64,000 nucleotides of DNA from Macrotis lagotis (taxonomy: Eukaryota; Chordata; Mammalia; Peramelemorphia; Peramelidae), in assembly GCF_037893015.1 (NCBI RefSeq), contig NC_133658.1:884299038-884363037 (forward strand), given 5' to 3'. Positions 34,031 to 45,240 of the stretch are shown piece after piece. Below the pieces are notes generated by a model, which saw only the letters and a list, made by a program, of their open reading frames with translations, made no database searches and was not told the DNA's origin. Every line of letters begins with the position of its first letter. The stretch's first letter is position 1. The position numbers and the translations under genes are program-made.

Positions 34031-34205
34031 TTTTTTTTTTTAAAAAAAAATAATATTTCAGTTTTTCCCAATTACATGTAAAAAAGAATTTTAAACATTC
34101 TTTATTTTTAAAATATTGAGTTCCAAATTCTTTCCCTCCCTTCCTGAGACAGTAAGGAATTTTATATAGGTTACACATGTGCATTGCAAAACTTATTTCC
34201 AGAAA
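34030..34205 (-). mobile_element. L1 3' terminal fragment, antisense
   Basis: T10/A9 start, CAGTTTTTCCCAATTACATG, TTGAGTTCCAAATTCTTTCC, AGGAATTTTATATAGGTTAC: the extreme 3' end of the marsupial L1 only. Confidence 0.75.
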
Positions 34206-34249
34206 CTCAAGTCTAATGGTAAGGAATTAGGAAGACTTTTCTTTTCTTT

Positions 34250-34535
34250 CTTTCTTGGAGGCAATGGGGGCAACGTGACTTTTCCAGGGTCACATAGTTA
34301 GTATGGGTCTGAATCTGGATTTGAACTCAGCTCCACCACACTCTAGGATTAGTGCTCTATCCACTGTGCCACTTAACTGCCCCCCAAATATATATATATA
34401 TTTAACGAGGCAATGGGATTAAACAACTGCCCAAGGTCACACAGCTAAGCAAATATCCATCTGAGGGCACATTTGAACTTGGGCTCTTCTGACTCCAGGG
34501 CCAGTGCTCTATCTACTGTGCCATCTAGCTGCACT
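34250..34535 (-). mobile_element. Two adjacent old antisense SINEs
   Basis: The first (34250-34384) ends GTGCCACTTAACTGCCCCC. The second (34405-34533), after a short TA run, ends GTGCCATCTAGCTGCACT. Both share the TTTGAACTC/TTTGAACTT box but are more diverged than the SINEs with clear target-site duplications. Confidence 0.7.
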
Positions 34536-34866
34536 AACATTATTTTTCAATATAATTTGGACTGTCTGATCCTGGAGAATATTTGGGAAAACATACCAAA
34601 AGGAGTGTTAAAAACGTTGTTTTGCATGTAATTAGGAAATAGTTAACAAAATAAAAACAGTTTTTAGAAAGAAAGAAAATGCACCTCCCACCTTTTATTC
34701 CTGTAAAAACAGGTGTCAATTTGTCAGTTGATTTTCCTGAATTGATAGGATTTTTTTATTTTCTTTGGTATGAGGAAACTGTTAGGGTATAGACAAGGAG
34801 GGGGCGATATATTTGGAAATGAATGTGATATAAAAATTAAAAGGACCCATTAAAAAGAAATTTAAG

Positions 34867-35013
34867 GGGCGGCTAGGTGGCGCAATAGATAGAGCACTGG
34901 CCCTGGAGTCAGGAGTACCTGAGTTCAAATCCGACCTCAGACACTTAATAATTACCTAGCTGTGTGGCCTTGGGCACTTAACCCCATTGCCTTGCAAAAA
35001 CTAAAAAAAGAAA
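34867..35013 (+). mobile_element. tRNA-derived marsupial SINE
   Basis: GGGCGGCTAGGTGGCGCAAT, GAGTTCAAATCCGACC, CCATTGCCTTGCAAAAACT. The target-site duplication AAAAAGAAATTTAAG is at 34852-34866 and 35014-35028, exact over 15 bp, which argues for a recent insertion. Confidence 0.9.
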
Positions 35014-35029
35014 AAAAAGAAATTTAAGA

Positions 35030-35350
35030 GACAACTGAGTGATGTGGTGAATAATAGAGTCAGGAGGACCTGAATTCAAATTCAGCTTCATTAGCTGTGT
35101 GACCCTTGGATAAATCACTTAACCCCAATTGCACCACAAAAATAAAATATAGCAAAAAACTACCATCTTGCTGCAACTTCGAACTCAGTTTCCCATTATC
35201 CCTCCCCTTCACACACTCTATGTTATACCCTAGCCTTCTGGCTACTCCTAATGTATGGCTTCTCCTTAATGCCTATCAAAATTCTCTCCCTTTACAGTTT
35301 AGTTTAGGCAACTTCTCCTTCCAGGATCTGATCCAGGTTTAAAATGATCA
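35030..35350 (+). repeat. Short SINE remnant and L2 3' fragment
   Basis: About 35030-35140 is a diverged SINE of the head/GAATTCAAATTCAGC/AACCCCAATTGCACC kind. About 35165-35345 is L2-like (CACACACTCTATGTTATACC). Confidence 0.5.
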
Positions 35351-35387
35351 TTTCTCCCTCTTACTCATCCGGATCACTACTGGCTTT

Positions 35388-35700
35388 GAGCAGCTAGGTG
35401 ACAAAGTAAGTGGATAGAGCACTGCATTTGGAGGCAGGATGATGGGAGTTTGAATCCATCTCAGACATTTGACCCTTACTGGCTGTGTGACCTTGGGCAA
35501 GTCACTTAATCCTGATTGCCTCACATCCATGGTCATCTCCAGTCATCCTTATTCACATTTGGTCAATGGACTCAGATGACTCTGGAGGAGAAAGTGAGGC
35601 TGGTGATTTTGCACAGCTCCTCACTCAAATCCAATTTGTGTGCACATCATGGCACCACCTCCCTGTTGTTGGAGTCTTTTTCGATAATGAAGGGCAAACA
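35388..35700 (+). mobile_element. Long CORE-type SINE
   Basis: GCAGCTAGGTGACAAAGTA, GTTTGAATCCATCTCAG, TCACATCCATGGTCATCTCC, AATGGACTCAGATGACTCTG, ATGGCACCACCTCCCTG and CGATAATGAAGGGCAAACAT. Same structure as 2717-3022. Confidence 0.75.
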
Positions 35701-35860
35701 TTATTGCTATTGCCTTCTCTCTTTTGCTCCCTTTATACACTATCAGTTTCTTACTCATTATGGCCAATACTATCTCCCTTGAGTAGACTGTAAACATGCT
35801 GAGGGGGAAGACCTTGGGTTTCACTTTTGTGTTCTTCACATATAGATAGTCTCTGACAAT

Positions 35861-36009
35861 CTTTTCCCCTCCTCCTCCTCCTCCTCCTCTCCTCCTTCTC
35901 CCTCTCCTTCTCTGTCTCCTCCTCCTTCTCCTCCTCCTCCTCCCCTTCTTCCTCCCCTCCCCATCTCCTCCTCCTCCTCTTCCCCCTTCTTCATCTCTTC
36001 CTTCTTCTT
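35861..36009. repeat. Polypyrimidine (CTC/CTT) tract
   Basis: Nearly 150 bp of C and T, mainly CTC units with a CTT-rich end, with only a few G or A interruptions. Confidence 0.9.
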
Positions 36010-37156
36010 GTCTTTGTTTTATTCTTGTGAATTCTTTGGTGTAGGAAAATCAGTGAGAAAACTCTATCAAAGCTGGTTCACACCTCCTCTGAAACTTAGA
36101 ATCTTAGAAAGTGATCTAGGGCACAGAGGTCTTGCCCTTTTTCTAACTGAAGGAGAAATGGAAATAGTCCTGGCATAGGAGTCTGCCATTATCTGTATAG
36201 TCTTCCCTGAGCCTCAGTTTCCTCACCAATAAAAAGGAGGGGGCCGGACTGAAAGGGCCCCTTTCAGCTTTAGATCTGAAGAGGCTGAGCATCCCTGGCT
36301 TGCCTCTCCATCTCCTCTCTGCAGCTGCACCCCACCCCAGAACATCCCCCTCCTTTTTCCTGGCCTCTGGAATCCCCGTTCCTGGGCAGGTTTACATCCA
36401 GACGAGGAGCTGGGTCAGCGTCTTGTGACTTTCCCACTTTCCAGCAGTCAGATTTCCCAGGCTCTCTAGGTTGACATTCTCTAGTCCTTAGAGTTTTCCT
36501 CATTTTTTCCCAAGCAGCCTTTCCCAAGATCAAATTGCTGCTATACTCTTTCCTTCCCACCCTGGGGGAGCAGGTGTGGATGAGGGTAGGACAACTCATC
36601 TGCAATAATGTGGGTGAGCAGAGAATCCGACTCTGGCCCTGCTTCATGTTCCCTCACCTCTTCCTAGACAAGTCCCAGATGCATGTTTCTGCCAACAAAG
36701 TACTCTCAATCTCCCATTCCCAGTTCATTGGCCAGACTCTCCCCCCCCCACAAACCCCATTTTGCAGACAAAATTGTGCCAGTCTGAAATGGCTGTTGTG
36801 GAGGATGGGGGAAAAGACAGAAAGGAGAAGAGTAAGAGGAAAGGGGAGGCCCAGTTCGGGGGAGGGCCCTGAATGACCAGAAGCTCAGGGGGTGAATGAA
36901 ATCTCCTCCCAGCCCTGACCCAGGCAGAAGCACAAAGAGGTCATAAAGAATTTTCAAAGTCAATTCAACTTATTTAGATGAATGAATAATTAAAACACTT
37001 AAATATTTACTATGGAATACAAATAGAAAAGAAAGATAGTCTTTGCTCTCAAGGAGCTCACAGTCTAATGAGAATGTACACAGGGTGGGGGGGGGGTGTC
37101 AGATGGGAAAGTCCCATAGTCCTTTGGATGAAGTCAAAACAGACCTGAATTTCTTT
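36010..37156. other. Mostly unique stretch, no gene called
   Basis: MIR-like at about 36165-36270 (CTGAGCCTCAGTTTCCTCAC). Dispersed repeat at about 36960-37090 (TTGCTCTCAAGGAGCTCACA). The 36270-36960 segment has frames on both strands (36270-36647 minus; 36535-36876 plus) without a recognisable domain. Confidence 0.35.
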
Positions 37157-37306
37157 GTTTTTTAATTTTTATTTAAGGCAGTGGGGTTAAGTGGCTTGCC
37201 CAAGGTCCCACAGCTAGGCAATTATTAAGTGTCTGAGGCCACATTTGAACTTGGGTCCTCCTGACTCCAGGACTGGTGCTGTATCCACTCCGCCACCTAG
37301 CTGCCC
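37157..37306 (-). mobile_element. tRNA-derived marsupial SINE
   Basis: TTTTTAATTTTTATTTAAGG, GGGGTTAAGTGGCTTGCC, CATTTGAACTTGGG, CGCCACCTAGCTGCCC. Exact 13-bp target-site duplication CCTGAATTTCTTT at 37144-37156 and 37307-37319. Confidence 0.9.
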
Positions 37307-37599
37307 CCTGAATTTCTTTTTGATGCCATTTCCCCTGAAGACCCAGTTCTAGCCATTGAGCTTATTTGGTTTCTAAAGCTGAATCAAGGATCAAGGACCT
37401 CCATGGAAAGAACCTTTTCTTCTGAGTTCAATAGTTGGGGCTGGAGGACCCCCAGGAGCAGTGTCCAGGGTGTACCTTCCCAGGATGCTGGCTGTGGGCA
37501 ACTGGGATGGAGGCATGGCTATTCCCAAGACTCTTGGGCTTGGGGTCCTGGGCAGTAACTTATCAAGGTCTGAGACGAAATGGTCATCTCCAAGCTGCT

Positions 37600-38521
37600 T
37601 CCTGTCTCTCCTCCATGGTGAGACATCATCCGATCTAAATGGGGATGGAATAGTTGTCTTCAGGTATTTGAAAGGCTGCTATGTGAATGACAGATTCCAC
37701 CTCAGTTAGCTGCATGACCCTTCGTAAGTCATTTAATCTCTGTTTACCTCAGTTTTCCCATCTGTAAAATGAGGATAGTAAAAATAGCATCCACTTCACA
37801 GAGCTGATGTGAGGATCAAATGAAATAAAAATTATAAAGTGCTTGGCATGGTACCTGGTAAATAATAGGTGATAAATAAATATTAGCTATTATTATTATT
37901 ATCATTTTCATCTATAAAATGAGTAGATAAAGTGGATCCAACAAGGGATAGAATGGCAGGCCTGGAGGCAGGTCAACATGAGTTCAAATCTGGCCTCAGA
38001 AACTTCATAGTTGTGTGATTTGGGGCACGTCACTTCACCCTGTTTGCCTCAGTTTCCTTATCTGTAAAATGAGCTAGAAAAGGAAAGACACAAACCATTC
38101 CTAGTATCTTTGCCAAGAAAACCCCAAATGGGGTCATGAAGAGTTGGGTACATTTGAACAACAACAACGATTACTATTATTAATCAATTAATAAGCACTC
38201 GTTAAGCTCCTGATGATGTCTGTCCTTCGTTCTCGAAGAAGACCGTGCCATCAGGGAGGTGATGCCATGACAAGCACGGGAATTGGATGTGAGTGAGGGG
38301 GTGCTGGGCTAAGTCACCAGCCTCACTTTCTCCTCTAGTCATCTGAGTCCAGTGGCCAGATAGGATTCAGGATGAATGGAGATGACCCTGGAAGTGAGGC
38401 AGTCAGGGTGAAGTGACTTGTCCAAGGTCACACAATAAGCATCAAGTGTGAGGCTAGATTTGAACTTGGGTCCTCCTTATTTCAGGGCTTGTGCTTTCCT
38501 TACTGAATCATCTAGCTGCCC
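37600..38521. repeat. CR1 scrap, MIR and two SINEs
   Basis: About 37630-37700 is a CR1/L3 scrap (TTGTCTTCAGGTATTTGAAA). About 37700-37900 is MIR-like, ending in GGTGATAAATAAATATTAGC. About 37935-38165 is the GACCCCATTTGGGG-type SINE in plus orientation (CAAATGGGGTCATGAAGAGT). 38211-38521 is a long CORE-type SINE in minus orientation (GTCTGTCCTTCGTTCTCGAA to CATCTAGCTGCCC). Confidence 0.65.
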
Positions 38522-40320
38522 ATGGATCCCTTCCTACAAGAGCTTCCTGACCTCTGAGAGCCCTTTAGCTTGTGTCTGCATCCTCCATTGAATGTTGGGG
38601 TTTGGAGGACTTCCTCTCTTTTCTCTTCTTTTGACTTTCTGTCTCCTATCTTCCTCCAGGGTGGCCAAGTCTGGTTGGACCAATTACCTTGTGTTCCTCC
38701 TCTCAGATCTCCAAACTTGTCAGACCTCTGCAGGGAGGGAGAGGAACAAACCACTTTAGCCTGAGTTTTAACCATTTGGGATAGAGGTATGAATGGAAAA
38801 TGGAATAAGAGGAATAACCAAATGGAAAGGATTTACGTCAAACATGTAGCCCCCTCCTAGATTAGCTGACCCATTTAGACCAGATGAATCATGGGATCAT
38901 AAGAATTGCAAGTTGAAATCTAGACTTCAGATTTCATCCAGTCCAATGATCTCATTGTATGGATGAAGAAACTGAGGGTCAGAGAAGGGTAGAGAGTTGT
39001 TCCAATGCAAGAAGAAAATAAGCACAAAACCAGATTCTGGGACTTTAACACCAGCAACCCTTCCTGAATACCCTTTGGCTGGTGGTTGTTGAATATCATT
39101 AACCTCTGTGCTGCAAATGGACTCCAAGACTAGGATTTAAGGAAGACTCTAACTTGAGGAAGATGAGCAAGAAATCCTATTGCCCCAAGGAAGGCAGGAA
39201 AGGTCATTAGATGCCAGGAAAGACACCAGCAGAGGCCTCTAAATATTGAAGAAAAAAATATTTTCAAAAGGCCAGAGGAATATGACTCAAAGATCAGAGA
39301 GAGTTGTAATATTGTCAGAAGGAACACAGTATCCTCCGGAGGAAGCCTCCCTGGGCAAATCAGAGAAAAGCTAGACCTCTGACCTTAGAGAAATGAGAAT
39401 TTGGAGGGTGGGTGAATTTTCCTAAGGAAGGGATTTAGGAAGAAGGAAATGAGATGGCTCAGCAGCTAGAAACAATCTTGTTTAGACACAGGGAAGTACG
39501 ACTCAGGCTATGAAGAATCCTGTACTTTTATGTGTTGGATGAAGAAGAAACCACAAACAGCCGTCATGTGGCATGATGAAATGTGGTTCCCACAGACTTG
39601 TTGAAATCTTATGATGGAGCAGCTCATCTTTGAAAGCTTTGTTGTACCTTCAAGCTCTCCCTCCTCCATCCCACCACTCAAGGCAGGTTCTTTCCATTCA
39701 CTCCCCATCACAGCATAGGAATTCCCCCTCCTTAGATCAGTTTTGTGTTATTCTTTAATCGGTTTTAGATCTGCTAATGTTTTTCTTCAACCAGTCAAAT
39801 TGATTTGTTGGTGGGTGCTGAGCAAACAAAGACATAAATGAAAGGGCAGGGATGTGTAGAGAAAAGCTGCTGGTTAGGGAGGAAAGTTTTGATCCAGACA
39901 GTCATAGAGTCCACAGAACTCATATCCTTCCCAGTAGGAATGATTGTATTGATTCCATGACTGTTCTCAACCAGATTGGAAGCTCCTTGGAGGCAAGAAC
40001 TATGTTTCATACTTCCCTTCCCATACATACCCCTCCCTATGGTATCTAGAAAGCCATTAGGCCATAGGGACTGTACTTGGGGATTACTTGTCAGGTGTTG
40101 GCTAATTTTTGGAAGGAGCTTCTCTGTCTTCCCCTCCTCTCAAAGTTTGAGTGAGAAAATTTAAGGGGATTGAGTTTGGCTTATGTGTGTGAGGCAGGGG
40201 GCCATTCTCTTTCAAGCCCTCAGGGATTTCTCTTATTGATGTGGTTTGTCCAAAACGACTGCTTCCTTTCCTTCAATTTCCTTTAGCACATTTAAAACAC
40301 AAAGAATTTTCACAGAATCA
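38522..40320. other. Long gene-free stretch
   Basis: MIR3-like sequence lies near 38890-39010 (GATGAAGAAACTGAGGGTCA), and an L2-like tail lies near 39975-40070 (GATTGGAAGCTCCTTGGAGG). The rest, including 39120-39720, is unique and shows no supported gene. Confidence 0.4.
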
Positions 40321-40790
40321 CAGTATTACTACTTAAAAGAACTTTAAAGGTCATCTAATCCAACCCATCACAATAATTAATAATAATTATTATAGTATAG
40401 AATGAGTGTATATATAGTCTAATACTAATAATAGTAATCATTTTTATAGAACTTTGAGGTTTACAAAGTTCCTTATGTATATTAAGTCATTTGTTCCTCA
40501 TAAACACCCCGTGGATCTATTCTTATCCTCATTTTATAACTGAAGGAACCGAGGCTGAGAGGTTAAGCGACTTGCTCAAAGTCATATAGCTAGTAAGTGA
40601 TTGAGGCAGAATCTGAACTCAAGTCTTCCTGACTCCAAGTCCCCTACTCTATCCACTATTATCCTTTTGCAAATGAGGCTATTAAAGTCCAGAGAAATAA
40701 AGTCAAGTGTCTTGCATAAAATCAAAGTTCTCAAATGGCAGAACTGGGATTTGAAACAGATTTTCTGATGCTAATTTTACTTATCTTACC
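40320..40790. repeat. MIR3/MIR-type remnants
   Basis: ACTTTAAAGGTCATCTAATC, ACTTGCTCAAAGTCATATAG, TGAACTCAAGTCTTCCTGAC and a short AATAATTAATAATAATTAT AT-rich part. All are old SINE sequence. Confidence 0.55.
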
Positions 40791-40791
40791 A

Positions 40792-40969
40792 CTAGATAGA
40801 TAGATGAATGGATGGATAGATAAACAGATAGATGGATAGATGGAGAGTTAGGTATAGATTGATAAATAAAAGATAGTTATATGATGGATGGATGGATGGA
40901 TGGATGGATGGATGGATGGATGGATGGATAAGTAAGTAGGTAGGTAGGTAGATAGATAGATAGATGATA
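40792..40969. repeat. Compound GATA / GATG / GTAG microsatellite
   Basis: Tetranucleotide runs of TAGA, GGAT (about 12 GATG units, 40882-40928), GTAG and TAGA follow each other, with point interruptions. It explains the S-I-Y-L/P-S-I-H open frame at 40792-41028 (-). Confidence 0.95.
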
Positions 40970-41600
40970 GAGCATTTATTAAATGCTTCCCATGTTTCAA
41001 GCACTAATTGTTGCTTATGGAAACACAAGCAAAAAAAAAGCTATCTCCTTCCTTCTGGGAATTTAGAGTCATATGGGGAAGGACAACATATCTAAGGGAG
41101 CTGGAAGGGGAAGATGGACAGAGTACACATTTAGAGACTAGGTGGAAAAATCTGATGAGTCAGGAGTGCAGCCAGCAGAGAAGAGGGCAAGGATGACCTG
41201 GACACTTCCTTAAATGATGATCCCAGACAGGAAATCACAAATCAGAGGAGGAGGCATAGTGTGGAAGTGTCTTCAGGGTGAGAAGGCTCCTAGACAAAAG
41301 GTCCAAAAGTCTGGAGAGTCATATCAAGAATGTTTTTCTGACTTTGTGGGATACTGGCCTAATTATCAAAGAGGGGTGCACATGAAACATAGATTAGGCC
41401 CTCCCCAGTTCAGGATGATCTGAGTTGCATCTTGTATTGAGATAGAAGAGATGGGCAGAAAGATGTTAGATTTTGTTTCTTTGTGAAATTCTGAGCTTCT
41501 CAATGGCTATTCTTCCCCCCTAAATCCCAATTCTTTCTATCAAATGTAGTTTGGTGGAGATATATAGGAAGTTTTTTGCCTCATCTCTTCTCCTTTTCAG
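40970..41600. other. Dispersed repeat, then unique sequence
   Basis: About 40970-41080 is the CATTTATTAAATGC-type repeat. From 41080 to 41600 nothing is recognised. Confidence 0.4.
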
Positions 41601-42000
41601 TTTGCGGTCCTTTTGATTAGATGTGCAAGTATCAGACAAATAAATTTTTATTCTGCCCTTGTTAGATATACTCCATCCCTGGCCAGGAGCTTGTTGTTCT
41701 TGTATTTTAAACTGTGGCTCAAAAATTCAGATCTTCATTTCAGGCTATTTTTAAACCAGCTGTTTATTCTCCAAATCTGCTTTTCTCTTCTGAATCCTTT
41801 GACTTTAATAGGCAGTAGTGATGAAAACAACACCTGTGCTTCTGAAAGTGCACAGCTCTTGCCCAAGATCCCATTATTGTTAGCAATGCTTTCTAGGTTC
41901 CTTCTGGCGATGTCATTTGTGTCCATGTGAACCAACAGACGTGAGTAACAGTCCCCCATTTTGACTAGTCACTTCTTGGATGCTTGCCTCCAGGATGACA
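41600..42000 (-). mobile_element. CR1/L3-type LINE ORF1 (SGNH esterase-like) relic
   Basis: The minus strand encodes 'LLVHMDTNDIARRNLESIAN', then LGKSCALSEAQVLFSSLLPI and INSWFKNSLK (41735-41940). These fit the esterase (SGNH-hydrolase) domain found in CR1-family ORF1, where the block is usually H-x-G-T-N-D and a VVFSSxLPV strand follows. Here the G is replaced by D. Downstream on the minus strand a block resembling GRDGIHL with stops is visible near 41650. It is a dead fragment. I base the domain call on family memory, not on a search. Confidence 0.6.
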
Positions 42001-43363
42001 CTAGACCTTTCTATTGTTATTTATTATCAGACTGACAAATGGTGTACTCAGGTGCCCTTAGCGGGAAGTCTCCAACCAGTGGGACAGTGGAAAGAACACT
42101 GGCTTTAGTCAGAGGACTTGGGTTCAAATCCTAGGATAGTCAGTTACTCCCCATGTAACCGTAAACTCTTTGGGCCTCAGTTTCTTTATCTGTAAAGTGA
42201 GGGAGTTGAGATAGATGACTTCTGAGATCCTTTCAGTTCCATATCCAGGATCCCATGAGCCCCTTCTTCTTTTGACTATGGTTAGATGACCTTCTCACCT
42301 GTGGATTTATATCATTGCTAAGAGGAGAAGCACCTAATTTTTCCCTAGAACATCCATTTCTCTCTTAGTGTCAGAGATTATTCCCTCCTCTTTGAGGGAT
42401 TTTTTTTAATCTTCCAACCTCCCAACATAAATCAATAGCATCCTTTCCTCTTCACACTTTTCTTTTTTCTCCCTCATATTTTGATTTCCAAATTCTACCA
42501 TTTTCTACCATTCTACCAATTTCTACTATTTTTTTCTTATTTTTCCATATTCCCAGAAACATTTTTTTTCCTGGGTTGGTTTTTCTGATAGTGGTTTTAA
42601 GGAACACATCCTTCCCCTTCCTCCCCACCAATAGCCCAAGGAGATGGAAAGATGCTCCTGGAGTGAGGGTTCCCCCATATCCTCTTAATCCTTGGGTTTG
42701 CTTTTGACCCTCAATAAGATGCTTCTTGCCAGGTTCTTAGAGATTGTCATCGAGCAGTCAGACACAAAGTCACTGGTTAAATTGAATGAGTCAGTGATGT
42801 CCAAGGGGAAAATGTAATTCCTTGGTCCTACTTTGTAAGACAGATTCTCTATGCTCTGAATTTCATAAAGACCCCAGACGTATAATGGGAGTGAGATTGT
42901 TTGAGAAATTCTTGAGCAATTTGAATCTGCCCCATTTCCTCTGGCCTTCCTCCCAAGGGCCCTATCGCTGAGATGGGGAAGGAAAAGACTAGGAGAGCTA
43001 CAGAGCTATTACAGAAAGAACCTAACTCTGGGACTTCTAAATTTAAAAAGCAGAGGGCCTTAGTTGAGAGAAACATAATATGAAACATAATGACCAACCT
43101 GGAGTCACAAACACCTGAGTTCAAATCTGATCTGAGATATTTACTAGCTGTGGACAAATCACTGAACCTCTGGCAGCTTCAGATTTTTCATCCATAAAAT
43201 GGGTATTATAATAATAATAATAATAATATCTACCTCCCAAAGTTGTTGAGGGATCAAATGAGCTATTTGTTAAAGTTCCTTGTAAGATCTTAAAACACCA
43301 CATAAGTGTTAGTGATTATTCGTGTAAGACAGACCAAAATAGGAATCTAGATATCTGAATTCC
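42000..43363. repeat. MIR copies and unique sequence
   Basis: MIR-like at 42075-42260 (GGGTTCAAATCCTAGGATAG, CTTTATCTGTAAAGTGAGGG) and at 43085-43320 (GAGTTCAAATCTGATCTGAG, with an (ATA)n run at 43204-43230). 42260-43085 is T-rich unique sequence in which I recognise nothing. Confidence 0.5.
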
Positions 43364-45240
43364 TTTTTTTTCCCTGTCAGGATGGATGTTTTATTTCAAG
43401 ACATTTTATTTTGTTTAAAAAACAAAAGCAAAGGAATCAAAAACAAAAAAACAAAATTCAGAATTCAGTCATCTTGTCCTATTAGGGAGCCAAGTTCCCA
43501 ACCTAGAATTCAACAGTTGTTTCTAGAAGAGTTACTTAGGAGTCTTTGTTGGCCCAAGAGATATGGAAGCTGCATTTTCTAAGTCAGAAAATGAAATCCA
43601 AAGTGTTCCTTCTTAAGGGAAGTGATGGCTGGGGCCCTGGGGAAGAAGGTCCTGGACTTGGAGCCACTGGGGCTCCCAAAGGTGTTAGCTGGGAAGGGCA
43701 AGGCCAGGCCATCTGGTACTGGGTAAAGGAAAAGATGGGATCCTTGAGGAAATCAGTTCCAGAAGGCTAGAATCCATATTGGGCTTGGGCCTGCCAACGG
43801 CGGAGTTTATTTTCTGACCAGGGGTTCTTCAGCTCCAACTCTCGCTCTTTAACCTGGTGAATCAAGTAAGTGATTTGGTGTTTTCACCTGTGCTGGCCTG
43901 TTGGCTGCTCACCTTTCTTCTTGCTAAATGACTTGATGGTTTTTTCTTCTGTAAAGGACTTGGTCATCCACTGCTGGACCCTGCTGAGCTGGTCATCTAG
44001 TTTGATCTCCACAAAGTTAATCTCCTCCTGTCCCCTTTCCTCCTGCCCTGAAGCCACTTGAACGCTTCATCATCAATGAAGGCGGCATCTGCAGGAATCT
44101 CCTGGCAGGGGGAGCAAAGGCTGGATCAGACTCGGGGTGGTAGCCATTACTGTACTAATCCTGATAGTAAATGCCGGTGGTGTTAGTGTCACCATATGTA
44201 GGGAAACTGGTTGTAGGGCTGACTGCTGTAGACATCCCCAGGCTTAGGCACCCAAAGAGCCCCTCTTGAGCCAGCCACCATCTTGAATTCAAGGGGAGCA
44301 TTGGCCACATTGTCTTGGAAGGTGGGATCTGGTTCTGTGCCTGGGGGTGGCTCTTCAGAAGCAGCAGGGACGGGGTAAGGGTATGGCTCAGCTCCAGGAG
44401 GCTCAGCCTTGTCTGGGAGGGAGTTCTCAGGAGCTACTTCCCCATCACTGTCATCTTCTTGTGTGATCTGTTTTGTCACCTTTAGGGCAGCATCTTGGCA
44501 GCTGCTTTGATGGCTGAGGGTGATGGGGCAGTGGTAGTGGCACCCACAGTAGGGACAAAGGAGGAAATAGAAGAAGCAGATTTGGTCTTGGGATTGATTT
44601 GGAGAGCTTGCCATGGGCAGAGCCATCAGTAGGTTTTCACGAGAAAGCATAGGGCAGGAGCAATTGGTGAGTCTCTTTTGTGGTCAGGTTTTTGAGTTGG
44701 GGAAGCAAAGCTGATAAACCTGGCCCTTCACCAAATCCCTGAAGAACAGTTTCTTTCTTTGTAGGTTCATCTTTCTCAGAATCTGAAGCTCCCAGGTTCA
44801 GGCTCCCTAGTCCTCTTCTTTGGTTTGGGGAATCCCAGAGGGGGCCTGACACCGCCAGAGAGGGCAGGGGAGGCCCCAGCCCCAGTCCCTCACCCACCCC
44901 TGCAGCCTTGGCCAGACTGAGACCCAGGGGTGGGGGGAAGCCACCTAGGCCCAAGGGCAGCAGGGGAGGCGATTGCAGCTGGAGGCAGCAGGGGAGGACC
45001 CTTGGGAGGAGGAAGAGGGGCAAAGAGGCCCCCCAGACTGGGTCCAGCTCTGGCCAGGACAGCAGCCTCATCCAACTCGCTCCCTGTGCTTTCCCTCCAC
45101 CTCTGGGGCTCCCTCACTGAAGGAGCAGACTCATGAGGCTGGAGCCCACAGAGGCCTAGTGGCCCTAGGAGTCAGGAAAGCCTACCTCTGAGGGAGCCCA
45201 TGGAAGCCTCACTTGTAGTTTGGGGTCCCAGTCCGGGCAG
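43364..45240 (-). pseudogene. PRCC: PRCC processed pseudogene
   Basis: PRCC is a proline-rich nuclear protein (about 490 residues; fused to TFE3 in papillary renal carcinoma; interacts with MAD2B and splicing factors). Minus-strand landmarks in order are a start-like ATG at 45134-45132, SLGGLFAPLPPPKGPPLLPP (about 45030), a GLGGFPPPLG segment (about 44945), SDSEKDEPTKKETVLQG (about 44770), LSALLPQLKNLTTKETHQLL (about 44690), VTKQITQEDDSDGEVAPEN (about 44460), AEPPGAEPYPYPVPA and NAPLEFKM (44300-44400), FIDDEAFKWLQG (about 44070), and the C-terminus KNPWSENKLRRWQAQAQYGF before TAG (43769-43767). The coding remnant is about 1370 bp against about 1480 in the parent. It is continuous although the parent gene has several introns. 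A TGA replaces an Arg codon at 44639-44637, and frameshifts follow. AATAAA (43395-43390) lies about 18 bp before a T8 run (43364-43371), the copied poly(A). No target-site duplication was found by eye. The open frames 44189-44650 and 44637-45071 are its pieces. Confidence 0.93.

Noticed and set aside
40792..41028. Small membrane protein
   Set aside because: The frame comes from the GATA/GATG microsatellite.
44189..45071. Two separate proline-rich genes
   Set aside because: Both frames are pieces of one PRCC retrocopy, separated by a stop and a frameshift.
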